Assembly: GCF_963678635.1 (NCBI RefSeq)
Contig: NC_087067.1
Location: 45,518,515 to 45,582,514 of the forward strand
Direction of reading: 5' to 3'
DNA length: 64,000 nucleotides
Source of the DNA: Symsagittifera roscoffensis
Lineage: Eukaryota > Xenacoelomorpha > Acoela > Convolutidae
The position numbers and the translations under genes are program-made. Below the pieces are notes generated by a model. The model saw only the letters and a program-made list of their open reading frames with translations. It had not been told where the DNA came from and ran no database searches. Below are positions 11,751 through 21,612 of this stretch, piece after piece (positions within the stretch are counted from its first letter, which is position 1; each line of letters opens with the position of its first letter).

Positions 11751-12710
11751 AAGAGGAAGGTGAAGTATTGATTAGAAAAATCAAAAAGTTTCTAGATAGT
11801 GAAGATTACTTGAGGTTTATTCAAAAAACTTTACGGCGAGAGTTTAATAGGTGCAGAGCAAAATGATCGTCTCTGCCATTATCAATATACTGCATAAAAA
11901 TCTAATGAAAGAAAAAAAACAGGAAATACCGAAGATGAAAAAGTAAAAACGGATTCAGCAGGCCTATGGAAAACTAAGTTTTATTGAAACACAATTTGGT
12001 GCTAGTTATGGTGTTTGCGATGCAAAATGATTGTTACTGCAGTAATGAAAATTACTTCAAAACTGAAGTAAATGAATAGAATAGAGCGAAGTTCTCAAGA
12101 GAAAAACAAAAAACAGATAAAAGTGAAAATAAATTTGATTCAAAAGACTGTAAGGAATTAAAAATTTTCCAAAAAAACTCAGAGAACAATTAATAAAACT
12201 TTGCAAAAAAGTTGCTGCTGCAAAAAAAGAGTGGGAGTAATTCAATTTTCTTTAGGAAAATTACGGTGTAGAATTCAATACATGTTATGCAATTGATTTT
12301 TTTGCAATGATTAAAAAACATCATATGAAACTCAAGTACAAAAAAAAGGACGTGAAATAATGAAAAACTGGCGGATCAAGATGGTTCAGAAACTTTTTGA
12401 GGTTCAATGAACCAATTTTAGGAAGATAATTGAGTAGAATTTTCTCAGAAGTTATTGTAACTTCAACAGAAGGCCTAAAAATGTCTGAAAAACATAGATC
12501 CCGAAAAAATGAAGTAAAAAAAGCAGAAGATAGAGGAGAGAAAACATGACAATTTTTTGTGAAAACATGAAAACAGTATTACAATGACAATAACACGTCC
12601 TAAAAAACTAAAGCAACAAGAAACAAAGAAACGTGAAGTGCTGAAAAAAAAACGGATCAGCATGTTTTAGGGAAAATATCAAAAACTAGACAATAGAGAT
12701 TTGGGAATAA

Positions 12711-12800
12711 TTGTTCCGACCATTGAAAATGAGGAGGAACCCTGGATTCAGGTATGCTTTGGTTTTTTGAGTTCCACGCGAAATCAGCTACCACAAACAA
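12711..12800 (-). pseudogene. Short MULE transposase N-terminal remnant
   Basis: Minus-strand sequence equivalent to 3652-3849: the same FSMVGT block, followed upstream by the shared non-coding block tcatcggacagggttgag (about 12802; copy 1 at about 3872) that both copies keep. A stop interrupts it and no zinc-finger residues remain. It shows only that the same transposon 5' end was present here. Confidence 0.4.
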
Positions 12801-13065
12801 TCATCGGACAGGGTTGAGTGATATATCAAATTAAAGCCCTTGTAGTCGTGATTCGAACGCGACACTGAAAAATTTCAAAAGTGCCGAGAAAAATCGGTTT
12901 TTCATTTATTTTATTAGTCATTTTTCTTCAAAAAATGTTTTTCAAATGAATTATTTCAGGGTCTCAAATATGCCTAAATTATATTTTTTTTGTTCAGATT
13001 TTTTATCAGAACATGCAGGAAAAAATGACACCAATTTGGAAAACATTTTGCTATATTTTTAAGAC

Positions 13066-13112
13066 TGTGATCGGAATATTCTGTGCTACTTGCACAGCAA
13101 CCGGCTATCTTT
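13066..13112. repeat. Hairpin module, CTGTGC variant
   Basis: GATCGGAATATT followed by CTGTGC-tactt-GCACAG and AACCGGCTATC. Same arrangement and spacing as 4368-4420, including a shared preceding block aatgacaccaatttg. Confidence 0.55.
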
Positions 13113-13825
13113 ATTGATCTTCAAAAAATTTTTGTAGGGTGAGCTTGAAATACGTTACTTAAATTGATAAGATTGCAATAAACACTGAAAATTTTAATAA
13201 TCGAGTATTGAAGTAAAAAAACCGGATCAAAAAGGGGACATTTTAGGGGGAGATTTAAATAATGGAACGTACTGAAGAAAAAACCACAAAGATAACGAAG
13301 AAAATGTTGGGGAGTTGTGTCAATCACAATCTAAGTAGCAAAAAAAACGTGACGTACTAAAGAGAAAGATTGCAAACAGATCAACTAAACTTTAGGAGAA
13401 CTTTTAGGCTTTTAGGTCAAAAGTTTTGAGGTCTATAGGGGAAAAATATGAACTTTCGACAAAATTATTGTCACTACATTTATCAAGAAACTCAGAAAAC
13501 TAAAGTAACAAGAAAAAATTTAGGCAAATAGTTAAGCAAAATCAAGGAAAAAGATCGCTACTGCATTAATGAAGCATTGTTTTAAGAACCTTAAGTTTCG
13601 AATAAAAAATTGCATAGCAATATTAAGCGATTGAAGATAAAAATTTAAAACTGATCATGTGAAATTTTATAATTGATTTTTTTTCCATATATAACATTAA
13701 TTAAATAGTTATCCCAAAATAATTTTAATGCAAAAAACAACAGTTTTTTATTTAAGTAGGTAAGGAAAAAGGAAAATGCGATGAGAAAAACCGAACGTTG
13801 TTCAAGCAAATGAGTACTTGAGATT

Positions 13826-14025
13826 NNNNNNNNNNNNNNNNNNNNNNNNNNNNNNNNNNNNNNNNNNNNNNNNNNNNNNNNNNNNNNNNNNNNNNNNNNN
13901 NNNNNNNNNNNNNNNNNNNNNNNNNNNNNNNNNNNNNNNNNNNNNNNNNNNNNNNNNNNNNNNNNNNNNNNNNNNNNNNNNNNNNNNNNNNNNNNNNNNN
14001 NNNNNNNNNNNNNNNNNNNNNNNNN
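13826..14025. other. Assembly gap, 200 N
   Basis: Exactly 200 undetermined bases, probably a scaffold gap of arbitrary size. Open frames crossing it are artefacts. Confidence 0.99.
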
Positions 14026-14219
14026 AATGTTGAGAGCGTAACGCAACTTATTTAGGTGTGGCGAGTTATCCCGGAACAAAATCGTTCTAAATTGAATTGA
14101 GGCTAGCTAATTGGTCGTATTAATTTTGTACGACTCAAAATTTTACACTTCGATATTTTCCAAAATGTTTAATTTTTCAATATATTTTTTCCTAAACACT
14201 ATTCGATATGAATTAAGGG

Positions 14220-14268
14220 ACAGTCGGAACATTCAGGGCTTTGCCCTGATATACGGGCAGTCTTGTTT
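14220..14268. repeat. Hairpin module, CAGGGC variant
   Basis: Same as 8728-8775: CAGTCGGAACATT, then CAGGGC-ttt-GCCCTG, then GATATACGGGCAGTCTTG. What lies on its transposon side cannot be seen because of the gap just upstream. Confidence 0.65.
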
Positions 14269-16133
14269 TATTTGAGAGCAATTTTTTTGTTATTGAGTGG
14301 TATTGCGAATGTAGATGGGCGTTGATGCAACAGTTATGAAACTTGCGGGAAAAATTTTCAGTTCCATGCTAAATTTGAGGCGAAAGCAAAAAAAAGGAAA
14401 ATAAGCTCAAATACGGTTTCACAAGTTTTTTATTATACAACATGTCATCACCTTTAGTGATAAATTGTATTGAAAACTGCCCCACTCATTCCAAAAAAAC
14501 TTCTGTTAAGATTATGCTTAATATTGAATAAAACATTTAGAACGCTTCTAGCCATTTTGAGACACTTTCTGAGCCGGACTGAAAAGCCACTGACGCATTA
14601 ACAGCACGGGAAAAATCGCTTGTTGATTATCCCAAATTGGTCATTTTGATGTTTTTTAAACCTTGATATTTTTGCGAGAAAACATCAATAGCATTTGAGA
14701 TGATAAAGAATTTGTCACAAATTTTCGCACTTCTTTTATCTGTACACCGGAACAAAAATATGCGATGGAAAAAAGATGCAAGCAAATGAAATTTTATTTA
14801 TGCAATCAAAAAACAAGCTGCTCCTCTCATTTTTAAAAAAAAATGTTTGTTTCTGATCTAAATTAGGGTCATTTTTTTCTCTAGAAATCCAACGTATACA
14901 GGCATTTCAAACAGCATCGGGATAAGCATGGCTTCAAAGTTAGTTTTGTTTTTTGTTTTTGTTCACAGGTCCGAATGAATTAACAATGACCGAAGAATGC
15001 CTTCAAATTACCGAAAAGGCTCGACAAAAATATAAAAAATTGTTTCATTTTTTCTATCCAAGGCTAACTAATAACATCCACGCCCTTGGTGAATCTTTTC
15101 CGAAATTGATTAAAATAAAACACTGATTCATCTATCGTTACACGGTGTACTACACTGATCGAATTTTCTATTTTTTTATTATGATTTTGTCAAACGACCT
15201 ACAATTTAGGCTGTTTTCGTTTTAAATTGGACCATGCCTGGAATCGGCAAAAATCAGAAAAATAAAATCAGAAGCCAGAATAGGTGGAATGGGAGTGTCT
15301 TTTGAGTAAATGGCTGCGGCGCATTTTTATTAGGATTTTCCAAGACTTTTACATCACAGGAGATCACAGCTTAAAAAGCTCTTAATCAACTTTTTTACGC
15401 CATTGTTAACTTCTTAAAGTGCCAAGAAAGAGCTTGATGATTGTTCTCGTCAGTCTTAGCTTTTTTCGTATTTCTGGAAAATTTATGTTTTGTAATTGTC
15501 ATTTTTACATAGGTTGAACACATGTTTCAACGCAGCTAGTCGATTTTTATAAATTAAAAGCTGCCATTTTAGTTCTCGTATTTGAATTTTGCACTTGAGT
15601 CATTTCAATTTTTCCAACACTTTCCTCTGAAAAATGATTTTTCTTGTAAAATTTTCCGCTTTTATTTGAATTCTTCCGAGTATTTTTGCGTCCAATTATT
15701 GCACGTCGAGCTGTATCTATTGCTTAAGAATGAAATCACCTTCACAAATAAACTGAAAGCACTTATGAAAAAGTACCCTACACGAAGAAGACAGACCTTC
15801 CGAGGGCGCGCACACTTTTGGGGTAGTAAGTTCCAACTTTTTGTTATTGGAATGAATGGGATATAATCCTCAGGTTTTTCAAAAAGCCAGGCCGATCTAC
15901 GTTTAAATAATCATACTTTCCGGCCCAAACTCGAAATAAACTTGTGCTTGATTCTGATTGGCTGAAACCAAATTTAAGCATCAGATACAATCATTTTATG
16001 TTTTTTTTCCAAATGCGAAGATTGCCAAAACAGATACTTTTTGGCTCAAAAAAAGCGATTACAAGTTCACAGCAAGACTTTTTGTATCAGGGCAAAAACT
16101 TGAATGCTCGGACTGCCTTTTAAGATCTATGGA
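14269..16133. other. Intergenic stretch, nothing recognised
   Basis: AT-rich sequence up to the insertion site of the LTR element. The longest open frames (for example 15582-15866, opening at TTG) have no recognisable domain. No RNA gene or terminal repeat was seen. Confidence 0.45.
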
Positions 16134-16137
16134 GCAC
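16134..16137. repeat. Target-site duplication GCAC, left copy
   Basis: GCAC immediately precedes the TG of the 5' LTR, and the same GCAC follows the CA of the 3' LTR at 35034-35037. A 4-bp duplication is usual for Ty3/gypsy-type integrases and shows that both element ends come from one insertion. Confidence 0.8.
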
Positions 16138-16547
16138 TGGAACCTGATCTAAACTACATTTTATGATTGGATAAATAAGATATTTTACCACTGTAAAGTA
16201 TTTAATACTAACCAATCATGATCCATCTAACTAACAACCCACTTATTTGTAAGTGCTGGAATTACTTGTAATTTCAGCACCAGAGAGATTTGAATTTAAC
16301 TTAGAAATTAGTTGACTCTCCAAGAAGACTTCAGCAACCGCAAGAAACCAGTATACCCTAGATCTATTGAGCCTAGCAGAGACTAGTTAAACACCCTGAG
16401 ACTAGATAGTATAAGAGTAAGATTAGGATCGGTATTAGACTAAGAAGTTGCACGAATCTATCCGGCCGAAAATAAGATAGCGTGACGAGCAGACGGTGTA
16501 CCCTATCCGAAATTACTCTATGAGTTAACCACCTCGGTTATAACTCA
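16138..16547 (+). repeat. 5' LTR
   Basis: Begins TGGAACCTGATC and ends TTATAACTCA. It matches 34624-35033 base for base except for about three substitutions, at element positions near 40, 70 and 175. The A/T-rich first third and the compact length suit a U3-R-U5 unit. I could not place a TATA box or polyadenylation signal with confidence. Confidence 0.93.
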
Positions 16548-16549
16548 TC

Positions 16550-16564
16550 TGGTGCGACCATAAG
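16550..16564 (+). promoter_or_regulatory. Candidate primer-binding site
   Basis: Two bases after the LTR the sequence reads TGGTGCGACCATAAG. The TGG is the complement of a tRNA 3' CCA end and the next base pairs with a discriminator A. I could not assign a tRNA isotype from memory. Position and TGG start are typical; the pairing partner is unproven. Confidence 0.6.
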
Positions 16565-16634
16565 TCTCGAACAAGACCTTAATAGCTTAGAATTAACCAA
16601 AAATAGATTAAAATTTAGACAAAACATTTTTAAA

Positions 16635-16868
16635 ATGTTATACGACGATAATTTAATCGAAATGTCTCTACGACTCAATAGATCAAAGCCAATATTCCGA
16701 ACGATAAGAGAACTACCCGGAATTGGAAGAAGACCTCGAACCAGAGACGACATACGACAAAATAGAAACTTACCAAATAGTTATATGATAGTACGGCAAA
16801 AGCTAACACAAACTTTTATATTTAGATTTTTATTAGCAATGAATTTAGATTTTCATTTGCAAACTTAA
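16635..16868 (+). CDS. Leader ORF, 77 aa, unrecognised
   Basis: First ATG frame after the primer-binding site. The peptide is Arg-rich in its middle (GRRPRTRDD) and more hydrophobic towards the end (FIFRFLLAMNLDF). It could be a small upstream peptide or a chance frame; it would have to be bypassed for translation of the ORFs from 17796 onwards. No family recognised. Confidence 0.2.
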   Translation: MLYDDNLIEMSLRLNRSKPIFRTIRELPGIGRRPRTRDDIRQNRNLPNSYMIVRQKLTQTFIFRFLLAMNLDFHLQT

Positions 16869-17192
16869 ATCTTGAAGTCAATCTTCATGCTCATTTCAGG
16901 CGCTAAACAAAATATTAATATACAATAACGATTGATAAAAATATCTCAGATCGTTTTCCTAAAATTCTGCAGTATTATATAAAACATGTTTGGAAAATAT
17001 TTATTGAAAATCACAATAAAAATTAGTAGCATGACAATAAACTGTTAGTAATCATAAAATCATCAGTTGTCTCAGCTTCATCACCTAAAACATAACAGCA
17101 ATCATAAGCTCACTAATATCATTAAAACACTAATTCTTTTCTTAAACAAATTTAAACCATTTTAAACTTAAATTCACTTAATTTTAAAATCA

Positions 17193-17278
17193 GATCATCA
17201 AGGCTTATCCTTGGATCTTAATTCATTTTCTATTTAATTAAATTTTAAAACTTGATCATCAAGGCCTCTCCTTGGATC
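17193..17278 (+). promoter_or_regulatory. Two matching stem-loops in the RNA leader
   Basis: 17193-17217 and 17254-17278 both read GATCATCAAGG, a short pyrimidine-rich loop, then CCTTGGATC. Each folds as GATC(bulge AT)CAAGG against CCTTGGATC. Only the loop differs (ctta versus cctct type). Duplicated stem-loops in a retroelement leader suggest dimerisation or packaging signals; this is inference. Confidence 0.6.
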
Positions 17279-17314
17279 AAAAAGAACAATTTTGTTCTCC
17301 CCCACCCACTTAGT

Positions 17315-17691
17315 TAGTGTCTAACGACCTCAAACGTCGATTCACTATCCAACCCTTTCGCAAAACCCAAGACTAATAGAAATTTTTCAACAAAACTAAC
17401 CATTCAAATTAGGATAAACAGTGAAGAGCTTCGGTTATTCATCCTTCACTTGAACCCTCCTCTTATCAAGACCCAGGATATATCATAGACTTAGTAAGTT
17501 TAAAATAGTATCTAACGAACTACTCGCGTTCTAATTATACCTGAACCTTGTGGATCGATTTACTATTCTCCAACCCTTGAACACAATCACTACCCCTAAG
17601 TAAGATTAAGTAAGTTAACACCTTAGCTTATACTAGCCACGAGAAAGTAAAAATCATTCTTCGGAATTGAATTACTTTTCTCTCCAACCCT
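17315..17691 (+). promoter_or_regulatory. Four hairpins, each followed by (C)CAACCCT
   Basis: Stems: TAGTG/CACTA at 17315-17347 with an inner AACGAC/GTCG(a)TT arm; GTGAAG/CTTCAC at 17421-17449; AATAGTA/TACTATT at 17504-17567 with an inner AACG/CGTT arm; GAGAAAGTAA/TTACTTT(t)CTC at 17641-17682. Each is followed within a few bases by CCAACCCT or TGAACCCT (17349, 17451, 17570, 17684). The stems differ in sequence while position and downstream motif are kept, which argues for selected structure. Likely roles are packaging or cap-independent initiation upstream of the ORF at 17796; neither is shown. Confidence 0.6.
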
Positions 17692-17795
17692 GAACAAATA
17701 GACCCAGGTTAAGCTAACCAAAAAATCGTAAGGACTAACAATTTAAGAAAATAGAATTCATCTAACAACTTTTTGCATCCGTCATCCTAAACCTT

Positions 17796-18263
17796 ATGTC
17801 ATTTAAAAATCTAGGAAACAAACAAACAATCGTTTTGCACAACTGTGAAATAGATAACAAAAAATACGACCTTGTAATCACACCTCACACACAAACAGTT
17901 GGATATATTAGAACAAAACGACAAACACTAAAAAGAAAAATAATAACTAAACAAAGACAAATAACACGAAAAAGATTTTCCAAAAATAGAAACGCATTCT
18001 CAGAATCAGAAGTCAGTAATTTAGACGAACTCTATAAATTAAAAGAATCTATAGATAAAAATTGCCCCATACACGATCAATTATATTTTTCTGACTCAGA
18101 AACAACATCAAATTCATCAAAAAGAGGAAAAAGACGAATAAAAAAGCAATATAAACACAAACCAGTACATTTATACAACTGGAATCAACCAATTAGACAC
18201 ATCGATAATTACCTATTAACAGTCATTAAACGAAAAAATGAGCCAAACACACACTCCAAGTGA
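17796..18263 (+). CDS. Accessory ORF A, 155-aa basic protein
   Basis: First long ORF of the element, with an ATG 105 bases after the last leader hairpin. The protein is strongly basic: KRKIITKQRQITRKR near residue 50 and KRGKRRIKKQYKHK near 110. Between them lies an acidic/serine stretch. The basic clusters resemble nuclear-localisation or RNA-binding stretches, but no family is recognised and no zinc knuckle is present. Its last 26 bases overlap the start of ORF B in another frame. It could act as a small regulatory or RNA-binding protein made before gag; that is inference from composition and position. Confidence 0.5.
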   Translation: MSFKNLGNKQTIVLHNCEIDNKKYDLVITPHTQTVGYIRTKRQTLKRKIITKQRQITRKRFSKNRNAFSESEVSNLDELYKLKESIDKNCPIHDQLYFSDSETTSNSSKRGKRRIKKQYKHKPVHLYNWNQPIRHIDNYLLTVIKRKNEPNTHSK

Positions 18264-18786
18264 AGATAGTCCAGATGATGACGATATCTTCCCCTTCCTC
18301 GTAGATGCACCCACTGATAGAGGACAGCATATACTTTGCAAGAATTTACTACTAAATTTATTTGAACCCGGAATCAGCCCATGTACAGCAGAGTTCCCCG
18401 ATGTAAAAATCAAAAGACAAATTATTGATCACTATCTGAAAGATATATGTAATTTAACACAACACTACGGAATCTACACCATAGAATTAACCTCACCAAA
18501 CCCGAATCACCGCAAATATGTAATTCAAACAGACGACCTTGATTTAGAATTTTCAAAAGTATTCTCAGAATACATAAAAAGCATACAATATCATAACTCA
18601 CAAAGAGCAAACTCCATATTCACTAATGAAGTTTTTGCCATAATATATAGTTATATCTCAATATTAGAGAACGAAATTCCAATCCCAAATGTCTCACCGA
18701 CAGAGACATCCAAACATATAAAGGTACGACATGAAATCACACTAATTTCAACTTTTCTACATATAATTAATGAAAAATTTCACTAA
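18238..18786 (+). CDS. Accessory ORF B, 182 aa, possible Gag N-terminal part
   Basis: ATG frame overlapping ORF A by 26 bases and the next frame (ATG 18770) by 17 bases. It has an acidic start (DSPDDDDIFPF) and is otherwise globular-looking with a charged helical C-terminal half. It lies where the matrix part of Gag would be in a normal element, and the following gag frame begins within its last codons, so it may be expressed as a separate protein or joined to Gag by a frame change. No family recognised; codon use (A-ending) matches the rest of the element. Confidence 0.5.
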   Translation: MSQTHTPSEDSPDDDDIFPFLVDAPTDRGQHILCKNLLLNLFEPGISPCTAEFPDVKIKRQIIDHYLKDICNLTQHYGIYTIELTSPNPNHRKYVIQTDDLDLEFSKVFSEYIKSIQYHNSQRANSIFTNEVFAIIYSYISILENEIPIPNVSPTETSKHIKVRHEITLISTFLHIINEKFH

Positions 18787-19363
18787 AGATGATGTTTCAC
18801 AACATACAAAACATGACTTACAAAAAATTTTGGCACGGTTTATAATCGATTATTTCACACATAATATAGATTTAATTTCACAAGCAAGAAAAAATTTCAG
18901 ACCTCAAAATTCAAACGATGATACCGCCATCACATAACAGTCAGACTACGTTTGGGACCCCGAATGGTCTCATTATGCATTTATAAATATCCCACAATCA
19001 ATTGCAAGTCAAGCAATAAGTACAATATCTTATACCAGAGATTATGTAAGAGTAGTACCATTAACAATTGATGCAACACCATTAAACTACAATACATTTT
19101 TACCCGATACGCGAAATAACAGCTTAAACTCGACCGTCATACACAATGAAAACCTTAATGGAACTAGGAACCTCACTCAACAAGATATTCAAACACCATC
19201 ACACTTCATAAATGAAGAAATCGTACAAACAACAATAACTACACAACAAAGTATTTCACCAATACGTCCAAATTTAACAACACCAAGAAATACAAACACT
19301 TCACTAGCACAGGTAACATTACAGTCAACCGTTAAACCTTCGCTTGCTCCAAAATATTCACAA
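18770..19363 (+). other. Upstream part of the gag frame, interrupted by one stop
   Basis: The gag frame is open from an ATG at 18770 with a single TAA at 18935-18937 (followed by CAG), then open without interruption into the first strong gag ATG at 19364. Composition on both sides of the stop is protein-like (for example YVWDPEWSHYAF just after it). Either this copy has a nonsense mutation, the stop is read through, or gag starts downstream. The stretch has no Met between the stop and 19364. Confidence 0.5.
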
Positions 19364-21550
19364 ATGGATTACCAAACATATAGACCCATGACAATACCGT
19401 CGAAAACACGCAGAACATTCACAAGAAACAATTTTGCGGAACATAATTATAATTATACACATTCATCAAAAACAAACTATCCTCCACGAAATAATAATAA
19501 TAACCAAATCAGATCTCGATATTGGAATAATCCAATGGCAACAACCAATTCAGTAAATTTTCAGGCTAATCCACATCCTCCACAGGATTATAGTGAAAAT
19601 TACCCATTCTTTCAACAGAATAAAAATAAAAAACAAACAGCTCATCAAACGGATTACCTATCCTCTGATGATGATCATTTACAACCAGATATATTTGCAC
19701 CATATACCCAAGAATATCACGGACAAGGAATGCAGAAACCATATACACATCATAGAAATTTTTCTCCACACCAGATAGATACACAAAATCAACAACCAAT
19801 ACAAATGCAAAATCCAATTAATACACAATCTTTTCAACCAATTCAGCCACAAAACCCAATGATTACACACTCATATCAACCAACACAAATGCAAAATGAA
19901 ATACCACTTCCATATTATCTTCAACAACACGAAATAACAAAAAATCAACTTTCTAATTTTTCACAAATGCCAAATGCAGCAGAATCATTACAAATGACAA
20001 TGAATCCATACCTTATGGGTGGATCATCAATAACATCAAACAAACCATTAATGGTATTCACAGGAACAGACCCTGAATATTCTGTAGAAGATTATTTAAA
20101 TGCAGTAACAGCAAATTTAATTTTAAATATAGGACCTGAACCAATTAATACGCCACTACATCAAAATTGGATACATCGACGCACAGCGTTGATACAGACA
20201 ACCCTAGACGGCGCAGCCCAAAAATGGTTTTCAGTATTGCCTATAGAAATAAAATCAAATTGGAAGAGATTTACACAAGAATTTTCAAAAATGTTTGACT
20301 CCGAAAGAAACAAACAACAACAAAGAGTTTTATGTAATGAAATTCGCAGATTACCAAATGAAACCATCAAACAATTAGCAGTACGTTTTGAAACACTAGT
20401 TCGAAAAGCATACTCACTAAATACACACGACTACAAAAACACAAAAATGACAGAAATCTTAATGATGACCTTAACACCTCAATTAAGGAAAATAGCAATA
20501 AAAAAGAGAGCATCCCATCCCTCCTCAATTCGAGAGCCCGATTTAGATTTTCGAAAACTAGTAGACAAACTAGAGCAAGCAGAAATCACAATGAAACTTG
20601 AAGAAACAGAAAATCTGAAATTACAATATGTTAACCGAATTGAAACAAATACCACAAATATCAATAATATACAGGATTCAGACACAGACCTCGTTGAAAA
20701 AATCACTGAAATACTCAATATTTATGAAAAACACCCAAACTTTAAAGGCAAACCATCTTTCAAAAAATGGTGTAATTATTGCCGACGATACGGACATAGT
20801 ATTTCTGAATGTAGACAAAAACAACAGGACAATCAAAACAAACCTCAAAAATTTAAGGAACCAAATAAATCATTCTATCAGTACATGAAAAAAGATCAAA
20901 ATCTACCGAACAAAAATGTATATAGCAACAACAGTTCAGGAAAACCACTACCGAACAATACCAACTACACGAAAAATCAATCACCATATAACTCAAGTTA
21001 TAGAGGAAGATCACCAGAACGAAGAAATACACAAAATTCATCACAAAATCATTACAATAGACCAAATAGTCGAAATAACTACTCCAGATCAAATTCAAAT
21101 ACAACACAATTGGTTTCTAGATCTAATTCCCAATCAAGAAATAATTACTATCCAAACAATCAATCACGAAACTCATCATACAAAAGAAATAGAAACTACT
21201 CCAATAATCGGAATAGAAGTTATTCAAACAACCGAAACCAGAATTACCCGAACAATCGATCAAGGAATAACTCATATAATAGATCAAACTATAACAGACC
21301 AAACAATAATTATCAAAACAGATCACGAAATAATTCACAAAATCGAGATTCAAGTTATAATAATCGTTATAGAAATTATTCCCAATCACCACACAGGAAT
21401 AATAACCATTATAATAATTCTAACAATCGCCACAGAAGTAGTACACCTAAACATCAAAGAAATATTAATCAAGTACAATACAATCAAACCCAGAAACGAC
21501 ATCAGACCCCCCAGGTATTGATGACACAGGCAATAACGAACTACAACTAA
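19364..21550 (+). CDS. gag: Gag polyprotein (capsid and nucleocapsid)
   Basis: 728 aa from the ATG at 19364; the frame is open further upstream to 18938. Residues 1-220 are Gln/Asn/Pro-rich and disordered-looking. Residues about 225-410 fit the retrotransposon Gag capsid pattern: an FTG-D-PEY start, LDGAAQKWFS, WKRFTQEFSKMF, then RRLPNETIKQLAVRFE. One CCHC zinc knuckle lies at C470, C473, H478, C483 (CX2CX4HX4C). After it comes a very long Arg/Ser/Asn/Tyr-rich tail (about 490-715), far longer than usual, probably RNA-binding. The end overlaps the pol frame (open from 21469), so pol is reached by a -1 change; a C6 run at 21507-21512 lies in the overlap but no textbook slippery heptamer is evident. 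Forms the particle that packages element RNA. Confidence 0.88.
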   Translation: MDYQTYRPMTIPSKTRRTFTRNNFAEHNYNYTHSSKTNYPPRNNNNNQIRSRYWNNPMATTNSVNFQANPHPPQDYSENYPFFQQNKNKKQTAHQTDYLSSDDDHLQPDIFAPYTQEYHGQGMQKPYTHHRNFSPHQIDTQNQQPIQMQNPINTQSFQPIQPQNPMITHSYQPTQMQNEIPLPYYLQQHEITKNQLSNFSQMPNAAESLQMTMNPYLMGGSSITSNKPLMVFTGTDPEYSVEDYLNAVTANLILNIGPEPINTPLHQNWIHRRTALIQTTLDGAAQKWFSVLPIEIKSNWKRFTQEFSKMFDSERNKQQQRVLCNEIRRLPNETIKQLAVRFETLVRKAYSLNTHDYKNTKMTEILMMTLTPQLRKIAIKKRASHPSSIREPDLDFRKLVDKLEQAEITMKLEETENLKLQYVNRIETNTTNINNIQDSDTDLVEKITEILNIYEKHPNFKGKPSFKKWCNYCRRYGHSISECRQKQQDNQNKPQKFKEPNKSFYQYMKKDQNLPNKNVYSNNSSGKPLPNNTNYTKNQSPYNSSYRGRSPERRNTQNSSQNHYNRPNSRNNYSRSNSNTTQLVSRSNSQSRNNYYPNNQSRNSSYKRNRNYSNNRNRSYSNNRNQNYPNNRSRNNSYNRSNYNRPNNNYQNRSRNNSQNRDSSYNNRYRNYSQSPHRNNNHYNNSNNRHRSSTPKHQRNINQVQYNQTQKRHQTPQVLMTQAITNYN

Positions 21551-21612
21551 ATCAAATAAACTGTGAATCATCAGATTCAGAAAGTGATACAGAAAACACT
21601 ACCTCCATAAAT

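Larger units (their letters stand above)
11750..13640. repeat. Degenerate tandem repeat domain, units of a few hundred bases
   Basis: Blocks of the type 'gaagtaN...aaaaacGGATCAnNATG...TTAGGg' recur at about 11950, 12370, 12650 and 13380. Each is followed by an 'atcg.tactgcattaatgaa'-like block (11870, 12030, 13560). Related sequence occurs once at 6060-6480. Divergence is high and unit borders cannot be fixed by eye. A MULE N-terminal fragment and a hairpin module (12711-13112) are embedded in it. Confidence 0.45.

Noticed and set aside
13645-14079. ORFs crossing the N gap
   Set aside because: The reading frame consists largely of undetermined bases.
20853-21392. Long antisense ORFs opposite the gag tail
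   Set aside because: They are shadows of the low-complexity Arg/Asn-rich coding sequence on the plus strand.
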